64,000 bases of DNA from Linum tenue (taxonomy: Eukaryota > Streptophyta > Magnoliopsida > Malpighiales > Linaceae): contig CAMGYJ010000004.1 of the NCBI GenBank assembly GCA_946122785.1, forward strand, positions 55,498,679 to 55,562,678, written 5' to 3'. The notes beneath the pieces are model-generated. The model saw only the letters and a list, made by a program, of their open reading frames with translations. It was not told the DNA's origin and searched no databases. How positions within the stretch are numbered: the first letter of the stretch is position 1; every line of letters begins with the position of its first letter. Both the position numbers and the translations under genes were made by a program. Below, piece after piece: positions 34,680 to 47,440 of this stretch.

Positions 34680-35030
34680 ATGAAAAAGTTTATTTCATTC
34701 TGCACGCCATATTATGACAAATTATATTATCATATCTTAGGATTTCTTGAACATAATGTGACAAACCATAAGGTGACGGGGTGTTTTGTCATTCTGTAGC
34801 AGTATTTGCGCGGTAAATAAGACATATAGTGACAAAATTATAATGACAACAAAAACTTTGTCACAATGTAACTCTATTATGACAACTTTGGATGACAAAT
34901 ATAACTTTTTTCACATATAGTCAATTAAATGTGACAAGTCTTTTTTTTTGTCATATTTAGTTGCCTAATATGACAAATATTTTATGACAACAAAATTAAT
35001 TTGTCACTTAAGGTCAAATTTCTTGTAGTG
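34680..35030. mobile_element. right end of a CACTA (En/Spm-like) transposon
   Basis: The segment ends TTTCTTGTAGTG, the inverted form of the CACTACAAGAAA terminus typical of plant CACTA elements. Many TATGACAA and GTGACAAA subterminal repeats occur in both orientations. The other terminus is not visible, so this is a truncated copy or its left end lies within diverged DNA. Confidence 0.75.
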
Positions 35031-35743
35031 AACTGAATCTACAGAACTAGGTGGGAATTTTAGGGTTAGACTGGGAGCGCCTAGCTAATTAGGGCTAGAT
35101 GAATGATTTTAGGATTTATTTTAGTGGACGAGGCGACCGAACCCATGCTAGAGGAATGCCTTCCTGAAGGCTGAAACAATGCTAGAGACGATGCAAGCAT
35201 CATCGATCCATCTCTTTAGTGTGCATGATAGGTTTAACCTATTGAGAGGAACTAGAGCTTATTCCTTAGTACGTGAGCTTTGATCGAGGTGACAATGGGT
35301 CTCTGGGAGCATACTAGGAAGAGGCGGAGTAATCATTGAAACCCTTCCGCAGCTTATCCTGCAAACCTAGCACATTTAGCCATTTTCATGAAGATCTTAG
35401 ATTTAGGGAGAGGGAGTTACCCCAAAGTACCTGCTTTTTATCCTTGCTTTTTCCACCAGTATTTTCAATTGACCTCGACAAACCCAAATAAACAGATCAA
35501 CCAGATAACAACAACGTGAGAAGTAGCCTAGGGTATCAAAACCCGTGGAATACAACCTTGGTCACCACTATATTAGCAATGTCATTTTGAGTTATACTTG
35601 GCTCGAAATGTGGTAGTTAATTAGGCTATGGAAAAAATTGACATGACCCGCACGTGGGTTTGGCCAAGTTTTGGCATCACTGTTGGGGACTCTCGATAAC
35701 TAGTTGAAAATCATTGAGTTTTTAGTTTAGTCTTGCAATTATG

Positions 35744-35783
<40 letters not shown>

Positions 35784-38200
35784 TTTATCTTATTTTCATT
35801 TTGTTATCCCACTTTGTACGTCACGGGTATTTGAGTTCTTTGTTTTGAAGTTGATTTGTATGCGAATGAGAGATTCTGTTGATACAATACCACTTGATAC
35901 GAAGATCGAGAAAACCCTTTAAGATCTTACAAGAATAGTGAGACTTCAAACTCAACCGATGGTGGAACAACAATCATCACAACCTCAACCACAACCACAA
36001 CCTCAACCTCAACAACCACCGAGGACGAGGACGATGGGGTCATTTTCAAGGCCGAGTGTGGAGAATGTGCAATCACCAATTCGTCACCCTACTATCCCCA
36101 ACAACAATTATGAGATCAAGCCGGGGACAATTACTATGAATGCGGCTCAATTCCATGGGTTGGTGAATGAAAATGCACACGCTCACATTAAGGCGTTCTA
36201 CAAGCTTATAAGTCAACGTAGTCCCTCAAAAGGAGATTTGATTGAGACTTTTCCCTTTTACCTTGGGCGGAGCAGCGAAGCAGTGGTTGAATGATCATCC
36301 ACATCATTCTATTATCTCTTGGGCAGATTTGCGTGACAATTTTTTCGCAAGATATATCCCACCCTCAAAGACGTCATTGATGAGAAGTGAAATACAAACA
36401 TTTAGACAAGAAGAAGACGAGCCATTATTCGAAGTTTTGGAAAGTTTCACCTCTCTTCTACTCAAGTGCCCACACTACAACATTGTTGATTGGCTTTAAG
36501 TGGAAATCTTCTATAATGGTCTAACTCGTGAGTCCCGGAATTTAATTGATGTTGCCAATGGAGAAGCTATTCGGAACAAAGAGTAGGCGAATTGAAAAGG
36601 CTAATTGAAGACATGGCTCTCAATAGATATGATTGGGGTGATGGTATGCGAGGAAAGAGTGTAAGAAAAGGTAATGTGCTACAAATTGAAGAACATTCCT
36701 CATTATCAACTCATCTTCAAGAATTGAAAACGAAGATTTATTTTGTTGCACAACCATGAAGAACAATAGTAGAAAGTGATGAAATGTGATTGGTGCGGCG
36801 ATGTGAGTTATAATTTGGAAGAGTGCAAGGCAATGATAGAAGCATCGATTCAACATGAGCAAGCTAGCTTTGTTGGATAACAAAAAAGAGGCAGCAATCC
36901 CTATAGTGCTACTTACAACACAGGATGTAGGAACCATCCTAACTTCTTATTGTCTTCACCATCTGATAAGAGACCCCGGTGTTCAAGGGCAAGCACCGAT
37001 GCAAGCTCCATTTCAAAGGGCCAACCCGTTTTCGAGCCAAGGTTTTTATTTAGATCAAGGTTGAACATCGGATAATCATTTGACAAAGTTTGAAGACTTG
37101 ATGGGACAATTCATTAACACCACCACAAGAAGGTTTTTTACACCATTGAAAGATTTTTAGAAAATGCCGCAAACAAGTTTTCAAACTTGAAGGCCGGTCA
37201 AAGAAATCACTAAGTAACTCGTTTAAACCTTGAAGCACAATTGAGTTCAATGGTTCCATCTCTTGCAACAAGACCTCAAAGAGCTTTACCTGGTAACACG
37301 GAACCTAACCCGAAGGAAGGATGCCATGTGGTAACTCTTAGGAGTTGCTGACCATTGAAGGAAGTTCTGAGAACAACACCCCGAGTACATTTAAGGGAAG
37401 TTCAAGGAGAAGTTTCTCAAGAAGAGAATAGTGTTGAAGAGGAAGTGATAGTCCCCAAGAAACCTCAAGTATCCGATTACATTCCAAAGGCACGTTATGC
37501 TAAGTGATTATTCGAAAGTGACCTACATCATGAATGCGCTCAATGGAAGGATACGCTCAAGAAACTTAAGGTAACCATTCCCTTATTGGAGATTATTATG
37601 AAGATTACCAAGTGTACAAAGTTCTTGAAGGAAATCTTATCGGGAAAGAGAAAATTGGAGGAAGTTGATATGGTTTCTGTGAGTAAGGTCGCTTCTATGT
37701 CAATTGGTTGTGAAGGCATGCCACCAAACATGAGAGATCTGGGAGTATTCACTATTCCATGTACTTTTGGTGTCAAGATCTTTTGGAATCCTTTAGCGGC
37801 TTTGGGTTCGAGCATTACCATTATGCCTATGGGATATGAGGATCTACAAAGAGCTCGATTTAGGACCACTCACTCCAACAAAAATGAAGATTGAACCTTC
37901 TGACTAGTCTATTGCTATGCCTTATGGAGTAGTAGAGAATGTATTGGTGAGATGCGCTCATTTTGTTTACCCAGTGGACTTTGTTGTCCTGGACACGGAA
38001 GGATGTATCGACACACCGATTATTCTCGAAATACCCTTCTTGGCTATGACAAGAACTATAATCGATGTTAGTGAGAGCCAAATTATCTTAAGGTTAAGTG
38101 AGGAGGAGATTCGCTAAAAGATGACTCCACTCCCCACTTTCCACAAGTCTACAAGTGGGCAGATGTGGAGAAAAATTGTGAGCCAGTCACTCTTCCAACA
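35031..38200 (+). mobile_element. Athila-like Ty3 retrotransposon remnant
   Basis: LTR-like sequence (to about 35670) is related to 22880-23510. It is followed by a degenerate tRNA-Asp-type primer-binding site (35672-35689), then gag and protease-like frames broken by many stops. No reverse transcriptase, integrase or 3' LTR follows; the element is truncated near 38120-38200. An (AT)n tract at 35748-35781 lies between primer site and gag. Confidence 0.8.
35938..38117 (+). pseudogene. degenerate Athila-like gag and protease
   Basis: Gag: FHGLVNENAHAHIKAFYKLI, then KGDLIETFPF, with the continuation YLGGAAKQWLNDHPHHSI in the next frame and RDNFFARYIPPSKTSLMRSE after it, the standard plant Ty3 gag core. 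A CDWCG knuckle relic lies at about 36790. Further on, FTIPCTFGVK and ALGSSITIMPMGYEDL correspond to the protease site, where DLGAS would be expected. VENVLVRCAHFVYPVDFVVL follows as the conserved post-protease segment. At least six stops and several frameshifts. Confidence 0.85.
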
Positions 38201-38243
38201 ACACCTTCATATATCTAAAATACTTTTGCTCCAAAAAAATATC

Positions 38244-38365
38244 TGAATGGACGGATAAGAGATTGGTCAAGTGGTAATACCAATAGTCTTGAACCTGGAA
38301 GTCCAAAGTTCGAATCCCTTAAGTAGTACCTAATCACTAAAAGTAAACCTATATCTCCCTTATCT
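38244..38365 (+). mobile_element. tRNA-derived SINE
   Basis: Pol III box A-like TGGTCAAGTGG (38264-38274) and box B AGTTCGAATCC (38307-38317) are 43 bp apart, as in tRNA-derived plant SINEs. The 122-bp body is flanked by a perfect 11-bp direct repeat AAAAAAATATC (38233-38243 and 38366-38376), the target duplication of LINE-driven insertion. Not a tRNA gene: it cannot fold into a cloverleaf by eye. Confidence 0.82.
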
Positions 38366-38675
38366 AAAAAAATATCAAAATGCATATCATCTTGTAGATC
38401 CCAAAGAATCTGATTTTTTCGTGCAAATTTTTTTTTTTTTGAAATTCGACGTAAATTGAATGCGCCATGATTTGTTGAATTTCCGTTTGAGATTTGAAAA
38501 AATAAATTAAAACTACATGAAAATCCGCGAACAAATAAAAAAGAGAAGAGGGAACACACAGAACGACCCACACAAAAACAAGACTTAGTCTATTTTTCCG
38601 TGCCCAAAATACCCTTGCTCTTCCATGGCCATCAGATCACCCCTACCAATCTCAGCCATTATATTGGATTTTGTA

Positions 38676-39074
38676 GGTGGCTTCTATCCGGGTAAAATCT
38701 AGGGTACGACATACATTGCGTAAGAAAACACTATCTAGACCTCAAATTAATCGGATTTTTAGGTATGATACTATACCATAACCTTTGATGAGTGAACTCT
38801 AGGTCTTAGTTAGCTAAACCAAAAAGCCTAACCCCTAAGATTGTGCATGTAATTTTTTGAATATATTTTGACGAATGATAACCATTGATTTTTGTTTGTA
38901 ATTTAATTGATCTTAGAGTAAGAGATTTATTGAATTAAAACCTAGATTTTAATCTTTACGGGTTTGAGAATAGTACCATATACCAAACTCCGGTCAATGC
39001 AAGGTCTAGATATCATTTTTTTACTCAATGTATGATATACCTTTGATTTCACTTAAGGTACGATAGAATCACCC
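38676..39074. mobile_element. MITE with 10-bp direct flanks
   Basis: Imperfect inverted ends (GGTGGCTTCTATC against GGGTGATTCTATC, then similar GGTATGAT/ATCATACC blocks) lie between identical GGATTTTGTA copies (38666-38675 and 39075-39084). The TSD length suggests a MULE-type MITE. Confidence 0.65.
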
Positions 39075-39084
39075 GGATTTTGTA

Positions 39085-39827
39085 ATGCTACAAAACCAAT
39101 CCTCAGCCATATTCTATTATATTAAGTCAATATCCAATTCCCAATATCCGACCTTCAACATAACAGTCGCCATTTTCAAGTTGACGATGGTGATAGCTCC
39201 AATTTATTCGTTTGGATGAGGCATTTTAGTGAGTTATTTGGATCCAAATAACTCATTGGATGCAAATAACTTGTTTGGCAGCATTTTACTTAAATGAGTT
39301 GTTTGGGTTGTGAGTTATATACAAATAACTAAAAACGAGTTATTTGAAATAACTCCTACACCTAATTATTTCGAAATAACTCGTTTTGCCTCTCTACTTT
39401 TTCCAAATACTACATGTCAAATACCATATGTGCATGGTTCAACCAAACGAAATACTTTAATCCAATTGTCACTAAAATAACACCGAAATATCACATAAAC
39501 AATTAATGAGTTATTTGACTCTATAATTGAACATGTTGGCACCATCAAATGACGATAATTTAAAGGAATACACTTTTTAAAAAAAACTTATACAACAATG
39601 GCACCATCACCAGCAAGAAGTCAACAACAGTATTCATCGGAAAAAAAGTGAACAACAAGAGCTACTAGATGGCTTCAGTAGTGACTTGGATGAGCTCCAA
39701 GCCGAACAGATGATGTACAATTTGCAGTGAAGGGTTTCTGTTTTGATGCAGAGGCAGAGGAAAATGGACTGGACTTGCAGATGAAACTTTGCCACCTTGT
39801 GGTGACTGAAAGTAGTTGTACTACTAG
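39085..39827. other. gene-free spacer, partly palindromic
   Basis: 39190-39560 contains many GAGTTATTTG / CAAATAACTC motifs in both orientations, probably an old MITE. The right end is the 3' UTR of the sirtuin gene. Confidence 0.4.
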
Positions 39828-42800
39828 CTAAAGGGAAGGAATGCTGAGTGATCCAATGTCAAGCACTCTGGGTAGGATCTGCTTGTGAGAATCAGTGGAG
39901 ATGATCAAATCATCACCGATATGAAATTTTTTGCATATCCTTTCAACAGTGTAGAATCGACTATTACTTGTTAAGCTGACTACTTACCTCCCCTAATCGA
40001 GCTTTTATCTTCAAGGGCACAAAATCATCAGCTCGTGTCACACCCAAGTTCACGACTGCTGTAGCAGCACCCTCCTCATGTGCAGCTCTGTCATTTCATT
40101 CAAACACATTTATCAGCTTGATGTTGAGGGTTTGTTTAATGAGAAAGATCATCCATGCACTCAATCAAGTCCGCTTCCTGCTTTTTCGCACCAGAATGGT
40201 GTTCAGACATTGAGATAAGAGCATTGCATAAACAACGAATCTGGACAAAACCAATTAACTCCTCAATCTAAGGTATCAGAAGAATGGTAAAATGGCAAAG
40301 GGATACAGATTCTACTTCACGTTCCAGGCTGTATTTTATCGAGAAGTTGATTATTTGATCTATTGGAACCAGAGCTAACTTGGAGGAGCTTGGCCTCTAG
40401 TCAATAAGATTTTACTAGTCTCATTGGCATGCTTTCCATTGGTTATGCGCATTCTAAATTTAAGAATTCAAAACCCCAATCAGCAAAAGAAAAGAGATTA
40501 GCCAATTGGCTATGTGCGTGACAACTGACAAGTTATTGTCAGATTCTGCCCTTCCACAAAACATGTACAATTCGCTGTCTCTAATGTGCAGTACATACTA
40601 CCATACCAGGTTGAAAGTTAAGATACTCCACTCCAATAGATAAACCTACCAAGAGGATGAACATGTAAATGACAACCAAAAGTAAACATAACACAGCGAA
40701 TATCTGAAGTATATCTACATACTTGATAAGTCGGAAAGCTGACATTGTCATTATCGATGATCCTAGAACCAGGAAAGCATCACACTCCTTTGCAGCTGTC
40801 ATTGCTTTCTCTGCTCTTTCCTTCGGTACATTGTCACCAAAGAAAACGACCTACGAAATCAGAGAATAGATGCATAATGTTATTGATAACACACATGAAT
40901 ACAAGAATCTGAAACTCATACTGGTGAAACATGAAATACTACATCAGGCTTTAGGACTCCATTGCAATTCTGGCAAGTCGGGATATGGAAATCCTGCTCC
41001 CAAAATTTCTCATCAATCTCAATATCACCATCAGGTCTCTGTTTCATGCCAAAGCTCTTATCTGATCCAGGAGCACCACTGTCCAAACTTTCAATTGCTT
41101 CGGCCCACTGCAGCAAATAATCTCGCAATTACGTTAGCGCTGGAGGGAACTCAATGGCATGACCACACAAGAACCAACCAGTGAAGAGCACACAAAAAAT
41201 GCACATTTGTGAACCCAACAGAAAAAATTTACAACCACCCACAAGTAGAACCCCAAACACAACTAAGTGTTGTTATAGCATAGCAGATATTTATCTACAT
41301 TTTCTGAAACTGCCATAATGTGAAAAGCCTACAGGTGGACATCTACAGAATGCCCCAGCGTCTTTATCCTTTGCATTTAGGTTGTATGTCCAGAAGAAAT
41401 AAAACTGTGTCGTGTTACCAGAAACGAGAACCTTGGCTTTATTCCATTCTAACAACAAAGACAATATTGTTACAATTCAAGAAACAATTGAATCAAATCC
41501 GTCATAAATTATGTAAAATCTCTATTTCTCATTTTGCACTAAAATACAGCATGTAATGTTGAAGAGATTACATATGCTTCGTGGAACCAACCTTTGGATT
41601 GAGATCCTTCAACTGTTCCTGAAATAGCTCTCGGCCAAATGAAAAGCCACAATCTAGACAGATCACAGAATACACTGTGCCGTGTATTTCCAATGGGCTG
41701 CTCCCAGCACGATGATGCAGTCTGAACATACAACACTAAAAAACTGGCATTACCTCATAAGAGTTTCTCAAACAACAGGGAGAGAAGAGAAACCACTGAC
41801 CTATCAACATTTTGTGTGACCATGAAATTTATTCTGCCAGCCTTCTCCAATGACGATAAAGCAAAATGAGCAGCACTAGGCTGCGCTGCAGTAAACTGTC
41901 TCCAACCGGCATAGCTCCTGGCCCAATATCGCCTACGAGCCCGACTTGAACGAACAAACTCCTAATCACGAGAGGGAAGGCTCTCAGGAGTTGGGAGTAA
42001 GAATTACCACAAAGGTCCATGGTTAGGAAAAGAAACATAGTAAGCAAATGAGAAGAGGTTAATCTCTGTATCTATTAAACCAGACAAAACAATTCTCATT
42101 TAGTACATATGACTGACACCCAAAACGATTAGAATGTCTAGCTTAGAAATCAAGTCACGTGCTTTCGATCACCTGATGGGTAATTGGTCTGAATCCAGAA
42201 CTGTAAGCTCCATTTGGACTGGAAAATTGCAATTAACAAGATTCAGAAATGGAACAATCAGTGGACACAAAATTTCTTGGCAGCGGCATGGTGAAGTCGC
42301 ATAGGGATAAACTGAGAATCGGATATCCTGATTCATGAATGTGCTCTGTCTAGTAAGGATGCAACAGTCGCATCATAGACAGAAGAATTGCCTCAGGGAG
42401 AAAATGATGGGAATTACTTATATGTGATAGACAGGGCTAAAATGTAGCCTGGCTTGGAGTAACATCCAAAGGGATACAAGTATAACTAATGATTTCTCCA
42501 GGAGAGTACAGGAATTAGATAAAGGGTTCAACGGTTGAACAGATATTGGGTACGTAGAAACTAAGGATTCAGCTAACAGATTAATCAATTGCAGACAAGA
42601 GACAGGAACCTTCGGTAATCAGGAATTCCACACTCGGTGCTCATTCCAGCCCCAGTCAGAACCATAAGTTTCTTGCTGCAGCATGATGGAAACCCCAGGG
42701 GAAGAGAAATAAGTATGACAAGCTCAAACCAAGTGATGGGAATGAAGCGAGACAATTACACATAAGTAACAGTTGGTAGACAGCTTTGGAATGAAACCTT

Positions 42801-43126
42801 TGGTCAAAGAACTGATACAACAGATCGACATCTCGAGCGCTGGGAGGATCAGAATCAGGAACCGTCTTCTTGTTCCTCAAAAAGTTAGGTGGGTTCTGGT
42901 TTTCAAGAGTTGCAGACGAGGTCCCAGGTACAGTGACACGGCACGAAGTCCGCATAAACCTCGCGCATCCAGGTAAGGAAATGAGCTTTCTACCAGCCGC
43001 AACAATGGGTTTCGAAATATGGAAACTTGATTGCAACAAGTCTACAAAAGCAAAAAGGTGAACTGGAGCGTCAGGCAAAGAGATAAAAATGGGACGACGA
43101 CCGACTAGTAAAGAAGAGAGAAACAT
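39828..43126 (-). CDS. SRT2: NAD-dependent sirtuin SRT2 (SIRT4-type, class II)
   Basis: Nine exons: 43126-42798, 42675-42610, 42218-42173, 41961-41801, 41721-41592, 41107-40943, 40850-40723, 40087-39988, 39878-39828; 391 aa. Removes acyl groups from lysines using NAD; plant SRT2 is reported in mitochondria and nucleus. NAD pocket: [14 protein letters not shown] and TQNVDR. Catalytic His: EIHGTVYS. Zinc pairs: CLDC and CQNC. Later conserved stretches: [42 protein letters not shown], ending [12 protein letters not shown]. The first about 70 residues are rich in Leu, Ser and Arg and poor in acids, fitting a mitochondrial presequence. The start was taken at the first in-frame ATG ([11 protein letters not shown]); open frame continues upstream without ATG. 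All joins keep frame and use GT-AG. No defect seen. Confidence 0.94.
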
Positions 43127-43659
43127 TAGCGAGCACCAGGAGGATCGTAATCCAAGCGTGACCCAGCCAGAAGCTTCATTGCACTCTGCATATTCAACTG
43201 AAAGAAGCAGCAGAGCGACGGGGAGCGGCAAGCCTATGAGTTCTCAAACGAACGATGGATATGAAGAAGAGATAGTCGCAGAGGAAAGGAACTTACGAGG
43301 GAAAAGGAGGACGGGAAACGCCTAAGCATAATGGATGACTGCTCAATGAAATTATTGATTCAGCAGAGGAATCGGAGGTTCCTCGGCAGGCATTGGAAGT
43401 ACCGCAGCAGCAGCAGGGAGGGACCAGCGAGCATCTGCCGCTCTCTCATGGCACTTTGTTTTTGCTGGCACATTTCAATTTCTCAACCGGTAGTTTCTAA
43501 TTTCGGCCACGTCACCCACGCTCGCGGTCTCAGAAATTCACCCACCCTATTGAAAACCTGTGGATATGGCGGCTTCTGGATTAATTTGCATCGAGCCGTC
43601 AGTTCCTTCGGGCTTACTGGCCGAATTTAGAAGCTCGGGGGTATAATTGTAGCTTTCCC
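43127..43659. promoter_or_regulatory. shared 5' region between SRT2 and the PsbP-type pseudogene
   Basis: About 530 bp between divergent genes. It should hold the SRT2 5' UTR and promoter. No clear TATA box was found for either direction. A plus-strand 99-residue frame (43331-43630) is not recognised. Confidence 0.45.
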
Positions 43660-44890
43660 TCTTCTTCTTCCAGGCAAAAACCTTTATCGTCGCTTTCACT
43701 GTGGGCTTCAGCTACTCCCTCCACCGAAAGCGGTAATCAATCTGGAAACCGCAATGGCGTCAACGTTTCGATATTGAAGGTGAGAGCCTGAGAGGAGCTT
43801 CAGGTCCTTCTCCGGTAGGGAGAAAACTGAATCTCTCACTTATTGGACTGGCCCTATTTCTTAATGGGTCATGGACAAATCTGGTCCAGAACCGCCATTC
43901 TGGCTAATGAGGAGTTAAAGCTTGAAAGGTACATGGATCCCCAACAACAAGGGTTCACCCTACTCAAGCCGCCTACTTACACCAAGGTGAAAGGCATTTG
44001 TGGCAGCTACCCTTTTTTTGCGAAAATGATTATGCATTCGTCTTCATGTGATGAGATTTTGATTTCTTCGAACATTTTGGGTGATTAAATTAGGAGGAAA
44101 AGGCAGGAGCAACTGTTCTGTTTGAGGAGATGAAGAAAGCAAGCAACAATGTTGGGGTTGTGGTGAACCCAGTTCGTCTTAATACCCTTACTGAGTTTGG
44201 GACTCCTGAATTTGTTGCTGACAAGCTTATACAAGGGGAAAAGCGCAAGGTAAATGTGGAATCTGGCATTGTGTTTGTTTACAGGGTTGGTGTCTTGACA
44301 GAGTCCATGGATGTCAGTTGAAGTTTGTTATTTTGCATTGCGTATCTTGTACATTGCTTAATTACTTGAGCTTTGGCCTATTGCAGTTGAAACTAACTAG
44401 TCTCTTAGGCAATGCTGCTCTGGTTTAGCTTCAGCTTTCCCTATCTCATGGATCCCATAGTTGTAGGTAAATGTTGTCACATCGAGAATGAGGGTTAGTG
44501 TTCTGAAATATTGGGCATAGAATCATGGAGTTCTGACGGTAAATAGGGGAAATGTTGGTACTTGCTAGCTGTTGCATTGTCAGGTGTATGAAGTTGAACA
44601 AATCTAACATGATGTACATGAGAGTACAAAGGAGGCAGAGGTGATTTGGGCGAGGGAACGATCTGGGCGTGGAGGCCTACAGTATGTGAATTTGAGTATA
44701 AAGTTGACAGCACTAGAGGAGGGATTAAGAGGATCTTTCTGGCTTCATTCGTGTCCTATAAGAAGCTTTACCTCTTAAATTTTGTACATTCCGAAAACCC
44801 AGAGAACCCAATTGATGGTGAGCAGTTCGAGAGGAGGGATTAAGAGGATTCTTCATTCATTTAGCATAGCAGCACCTGTGACATAACTCA
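43660..44890 (+). pseudogene. PsbP-domain protein (thylakoid lumen type), decayed copy
   Basis: Pieces in order: LANEELKLERYMDPQQQGF (exon to 43986, donor AAG|GTGAAAG), KAGATVLFEEMKKASNNVGV then VNPVRLNTLTEFGTPEFVAD (44094-44249), then ESTKEAEVI (from 44621) and, one frame over, FEYKVDSTRGGIKRI and LYLLNFVHSENPENPI. These match plant PsbP-domain proteins, in my judgement closest to PPD2, which associate with photosystem machinery in chloroplasts. It is broken: stops and frame changes in the first exon (43760-43900), a frameshift near 44680 and another before the tail RILHSFSIAAPVT. No intact transit peptide. A short sequence, GAGGAGGGATTAAGAGGAT, occurs twice (about 44715 and 44830). A functional copy presumably exists elsewhere. 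Confidence 0.8.
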
Positions 44891-46451
44891 GTACTTTTCA
44901 TCATTGAAACAAAATCTTTTAGTTATGCATTCTTTGGGTTCAATCTTGGCATTCACAGTGAGATAGGTTTATTTTTTACTACTAACGAATTTGTGAATTC
45001 AACTTACAGAAAGGAGTTCAAGTGACTTGTTTTTCCCCTTGCTCTGAAGAAGTAAGTTTATACTATTAGAATTTGGGCTTTGGGAACACAGGAAGTGAGG
45101 AATAACCAGAAGGTTCCCTGTTACGAACTGTGTTATCCTCAAAACCTCCTCTTGCTAGACTGAGGCTTGCAGTTACATGGCTGAATGTGCAAGGAAACGG
45201 TAATGGCTTTCCAAGATGTGTTGATGAGGATGCCAGAGGACTGTTCTTCTCTTTTTAATTTTTCCAGGTAAGCTTTACAGGAGACCCTGGTAATCCCCTA
45301 ATCATTTGATGTATCCGAATGCAGTAGTTTCGTTCCAAGTGACATGGCTTTTCACTATTCTTTTTCAGAGATGGTTGCTCATCCAGCCCGGCGGATCCAT
45401 TGTTTATGCGGGTAAACTCATCCACCACTGGTAAAATTTTAGTAAAATAAACAACTTACCCAACAGATGTTAGTTTCTTCAACAGTTTTTGGGATAATAG
45501 TTTTCAAGTCTGGAACTCCTAGTTAACGAGTTCCTCCCATTGTACAATAAGGCAAATCATTTAGATTCTACAGATTCACTCTTTTTCCTATTCAAAGTTC
45601 AGCCATTTGTCTTTGTGTTTCTACATCTTTGTTTTTTCACATGGAAAATTCTTTGCAGATGAAAAGATGTCAAAGGGGCTTCTTACTGTTCCAAATAGAC
45701 CCTCCTACAGCTATATATAAACGTTGGTTTATAAAAAATACGCAAGAAAAGCACTTCTGAGTTGTTTAAGGTGATTATATTTCTATATATGCTTGATTTG
45801 ATCCATATGCCATGCTTCTTTTTCTTATAGTTGTTTAAGAACAAAGATTTTTTTATGTCTCGTTAGTTCCATTGACAGATCCGGGGAATAGATAAAAAGT
45901 TATTATTTGTCGCCCGTGGTTTTATTATTTGCCGCCCATAATTTTTGTTGTATTTCGTCAAATTATTTTCTTATGTTTATGTCGGAGGGAGAAGAAAGGA
46001 TTTGGCAGAGTACGAATTTTTAAGAAAATATGAATTTCAGTGAAATAATTTTTTTGACAAAAAAAAAATCCTGGTGATTGCCGGCAATTGCTATACTTAC
46101 CAATAGCAGGTAAGTAATAATAAGTAGACCACCCGTTCTATATTTTCATCCTAACTTCGGCTTCATCTGGATGTGGATCCTTGTATGGAAATGGTGGATG
46201 TGCAGCAGGAAATAGACAACATGTTCACCTAAAACTTTATAAGAGTTGTCATACCAAACTGTTTCTCGAAACACTATGTTTACTGGTTCACATGGGATGA
46301 GGCGTGAGCATTTGAGTCTTGTAACTTGCCTTTGCAATTTGCATCTTAGTCTGACAATTTCGTTCCCAAAGGCGTTTAATATACCTACTCAAATTAAATA
46401 AAATACAAAACAGATCCTGTGACAGGAAATCGGATTTAACTAATAATATCC
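44891..46451. other. gene-free spacer
   Basis: A short frame around 45130-45240 (reading ARLRLAVTWLNVQGNGNGF) looks coding-like but is not recognised. 45890-45950 has TTTGTCGCCCG/TTTGCCGCCCA motifs similar to the ends of the 19.4-20.9 kb element. Nothing else supported. Confidence 0.4.
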
Positions 46452-46570
46452 TCTTATTCAGGAAAAAATCTCATTGTACACATGTTTTTAAAAAAAATTC
46501 TCAAAATACACACGTTATGAAAATATTTCCCAATCTACGCATGTTTGGGCCTTCACCGCGTTTGACCAAG

Positions 46571-46757
46571 GCGGTGATTGAATCACCGCGTTAAAGAAGA
46601 GCGGTGATTGCATCACCGTGTTAGAGGAAAACGGTGATTGCATCACCGCTGTAGAGGAAGGCGGTGATTGCATCACCGTGTTAGAGGAAAACGGTGATTG
46701 CATCACCGCTGTAGAGGAAGGCGGTGATTGCATCACCGTGTTAGAGGAAAACGGTGA
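46571..46757 (+). repeat. tandem palindrome array, left arm
   Basis: About 30-bp units alternating GTGTTAGAGGAAAA and CTGTAGAGGAAGG between copies of CGGTGATTGCATCACCG, itself a 7-bp-arm palindrome with a TGC loop. Six palindrome copies, the outermost with GAATCACCG. Confidence 0.92.
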
Positions 46758-47440
46758 AGGCCTGACCTGCGTCAAATCTTTAAAAAAACGTAACTTTGTG
46801 CTCGGTTATCCGATCGCGATGAAATTTTTTTTGATTCCGCATAATTTTTCGAGATCTTGCAAGCCGCAAACCGCCGTAGGTGGTTTGGTCCCGCCTTCGT
46901 CCCGAAAAAACGTCGTTTGCTACCCCGAACGAGCTTTTTTTCGATTTCGTCAAACTTTGAACGACCATAACTTTGTGCTCCACAATCCGAAAATCATGAA
47001 TATTTTTTTTATTTTGCATAACTTTTTGAGGACTACAATTTTTATCATAGACATAATTTCGGAATGTACTTGGATTCCTAAAAAGGAAAGGTAAACTTAT
47101 TCCCAAAACCCCGTATATCCAAAATAATTCATTTTTTGAAAATTCTCTCCTACTAAAAATTGTAGTCCTCAAAAAGTTATGCAAAATAAAAAAAAAATTC
47201 ATGATTTTCGGATTGTGGAGCACAAAGTTATGGTCGTTCAAAGTTTGACGAAATCGAAAAAAAGCTCGTTCGGGGTAGCAAACGACGTTTTTACGGGACG
47301 AAGGCGGGACCAAACCGCCTACGGCGGTTTGCGGCTTGCAAGATCTCGAAAAATTATGCGGAATCAAAAAAAATTTCATCGCGATCGGATAACCGAGCAC
47401 AAAGTTACGTTTTTTTAAAGATTTGACGCAGGTCAGGCCT

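Noticed and set aside
34614..34799. 61-residue frame with a basic, coil-like start
   Set aside because: It runs from the duplicated 30-bp block into CACTA subterminal repeats, so it is not a coherent protein.
38264..38317. tRNA gene
   Set aside because: Box A and box B are present but no cloverleaf folds around them, and an 11-bp target duplication shows a SINE.
43331..43630. 99-residue plus-strand frame between SRT2 and the PsbP pseudogene
   Set aside because: It overlaps the expected SRT2 leader on the other strand and matches nothing known.
46571..46757. CRISPR-like array of regularly spaced palindromes
   Set aside because: Spacers are themselves repeated, the host is a plant, and the array is mirrored in the other arm; it is a transposon-internal tandem repeat.
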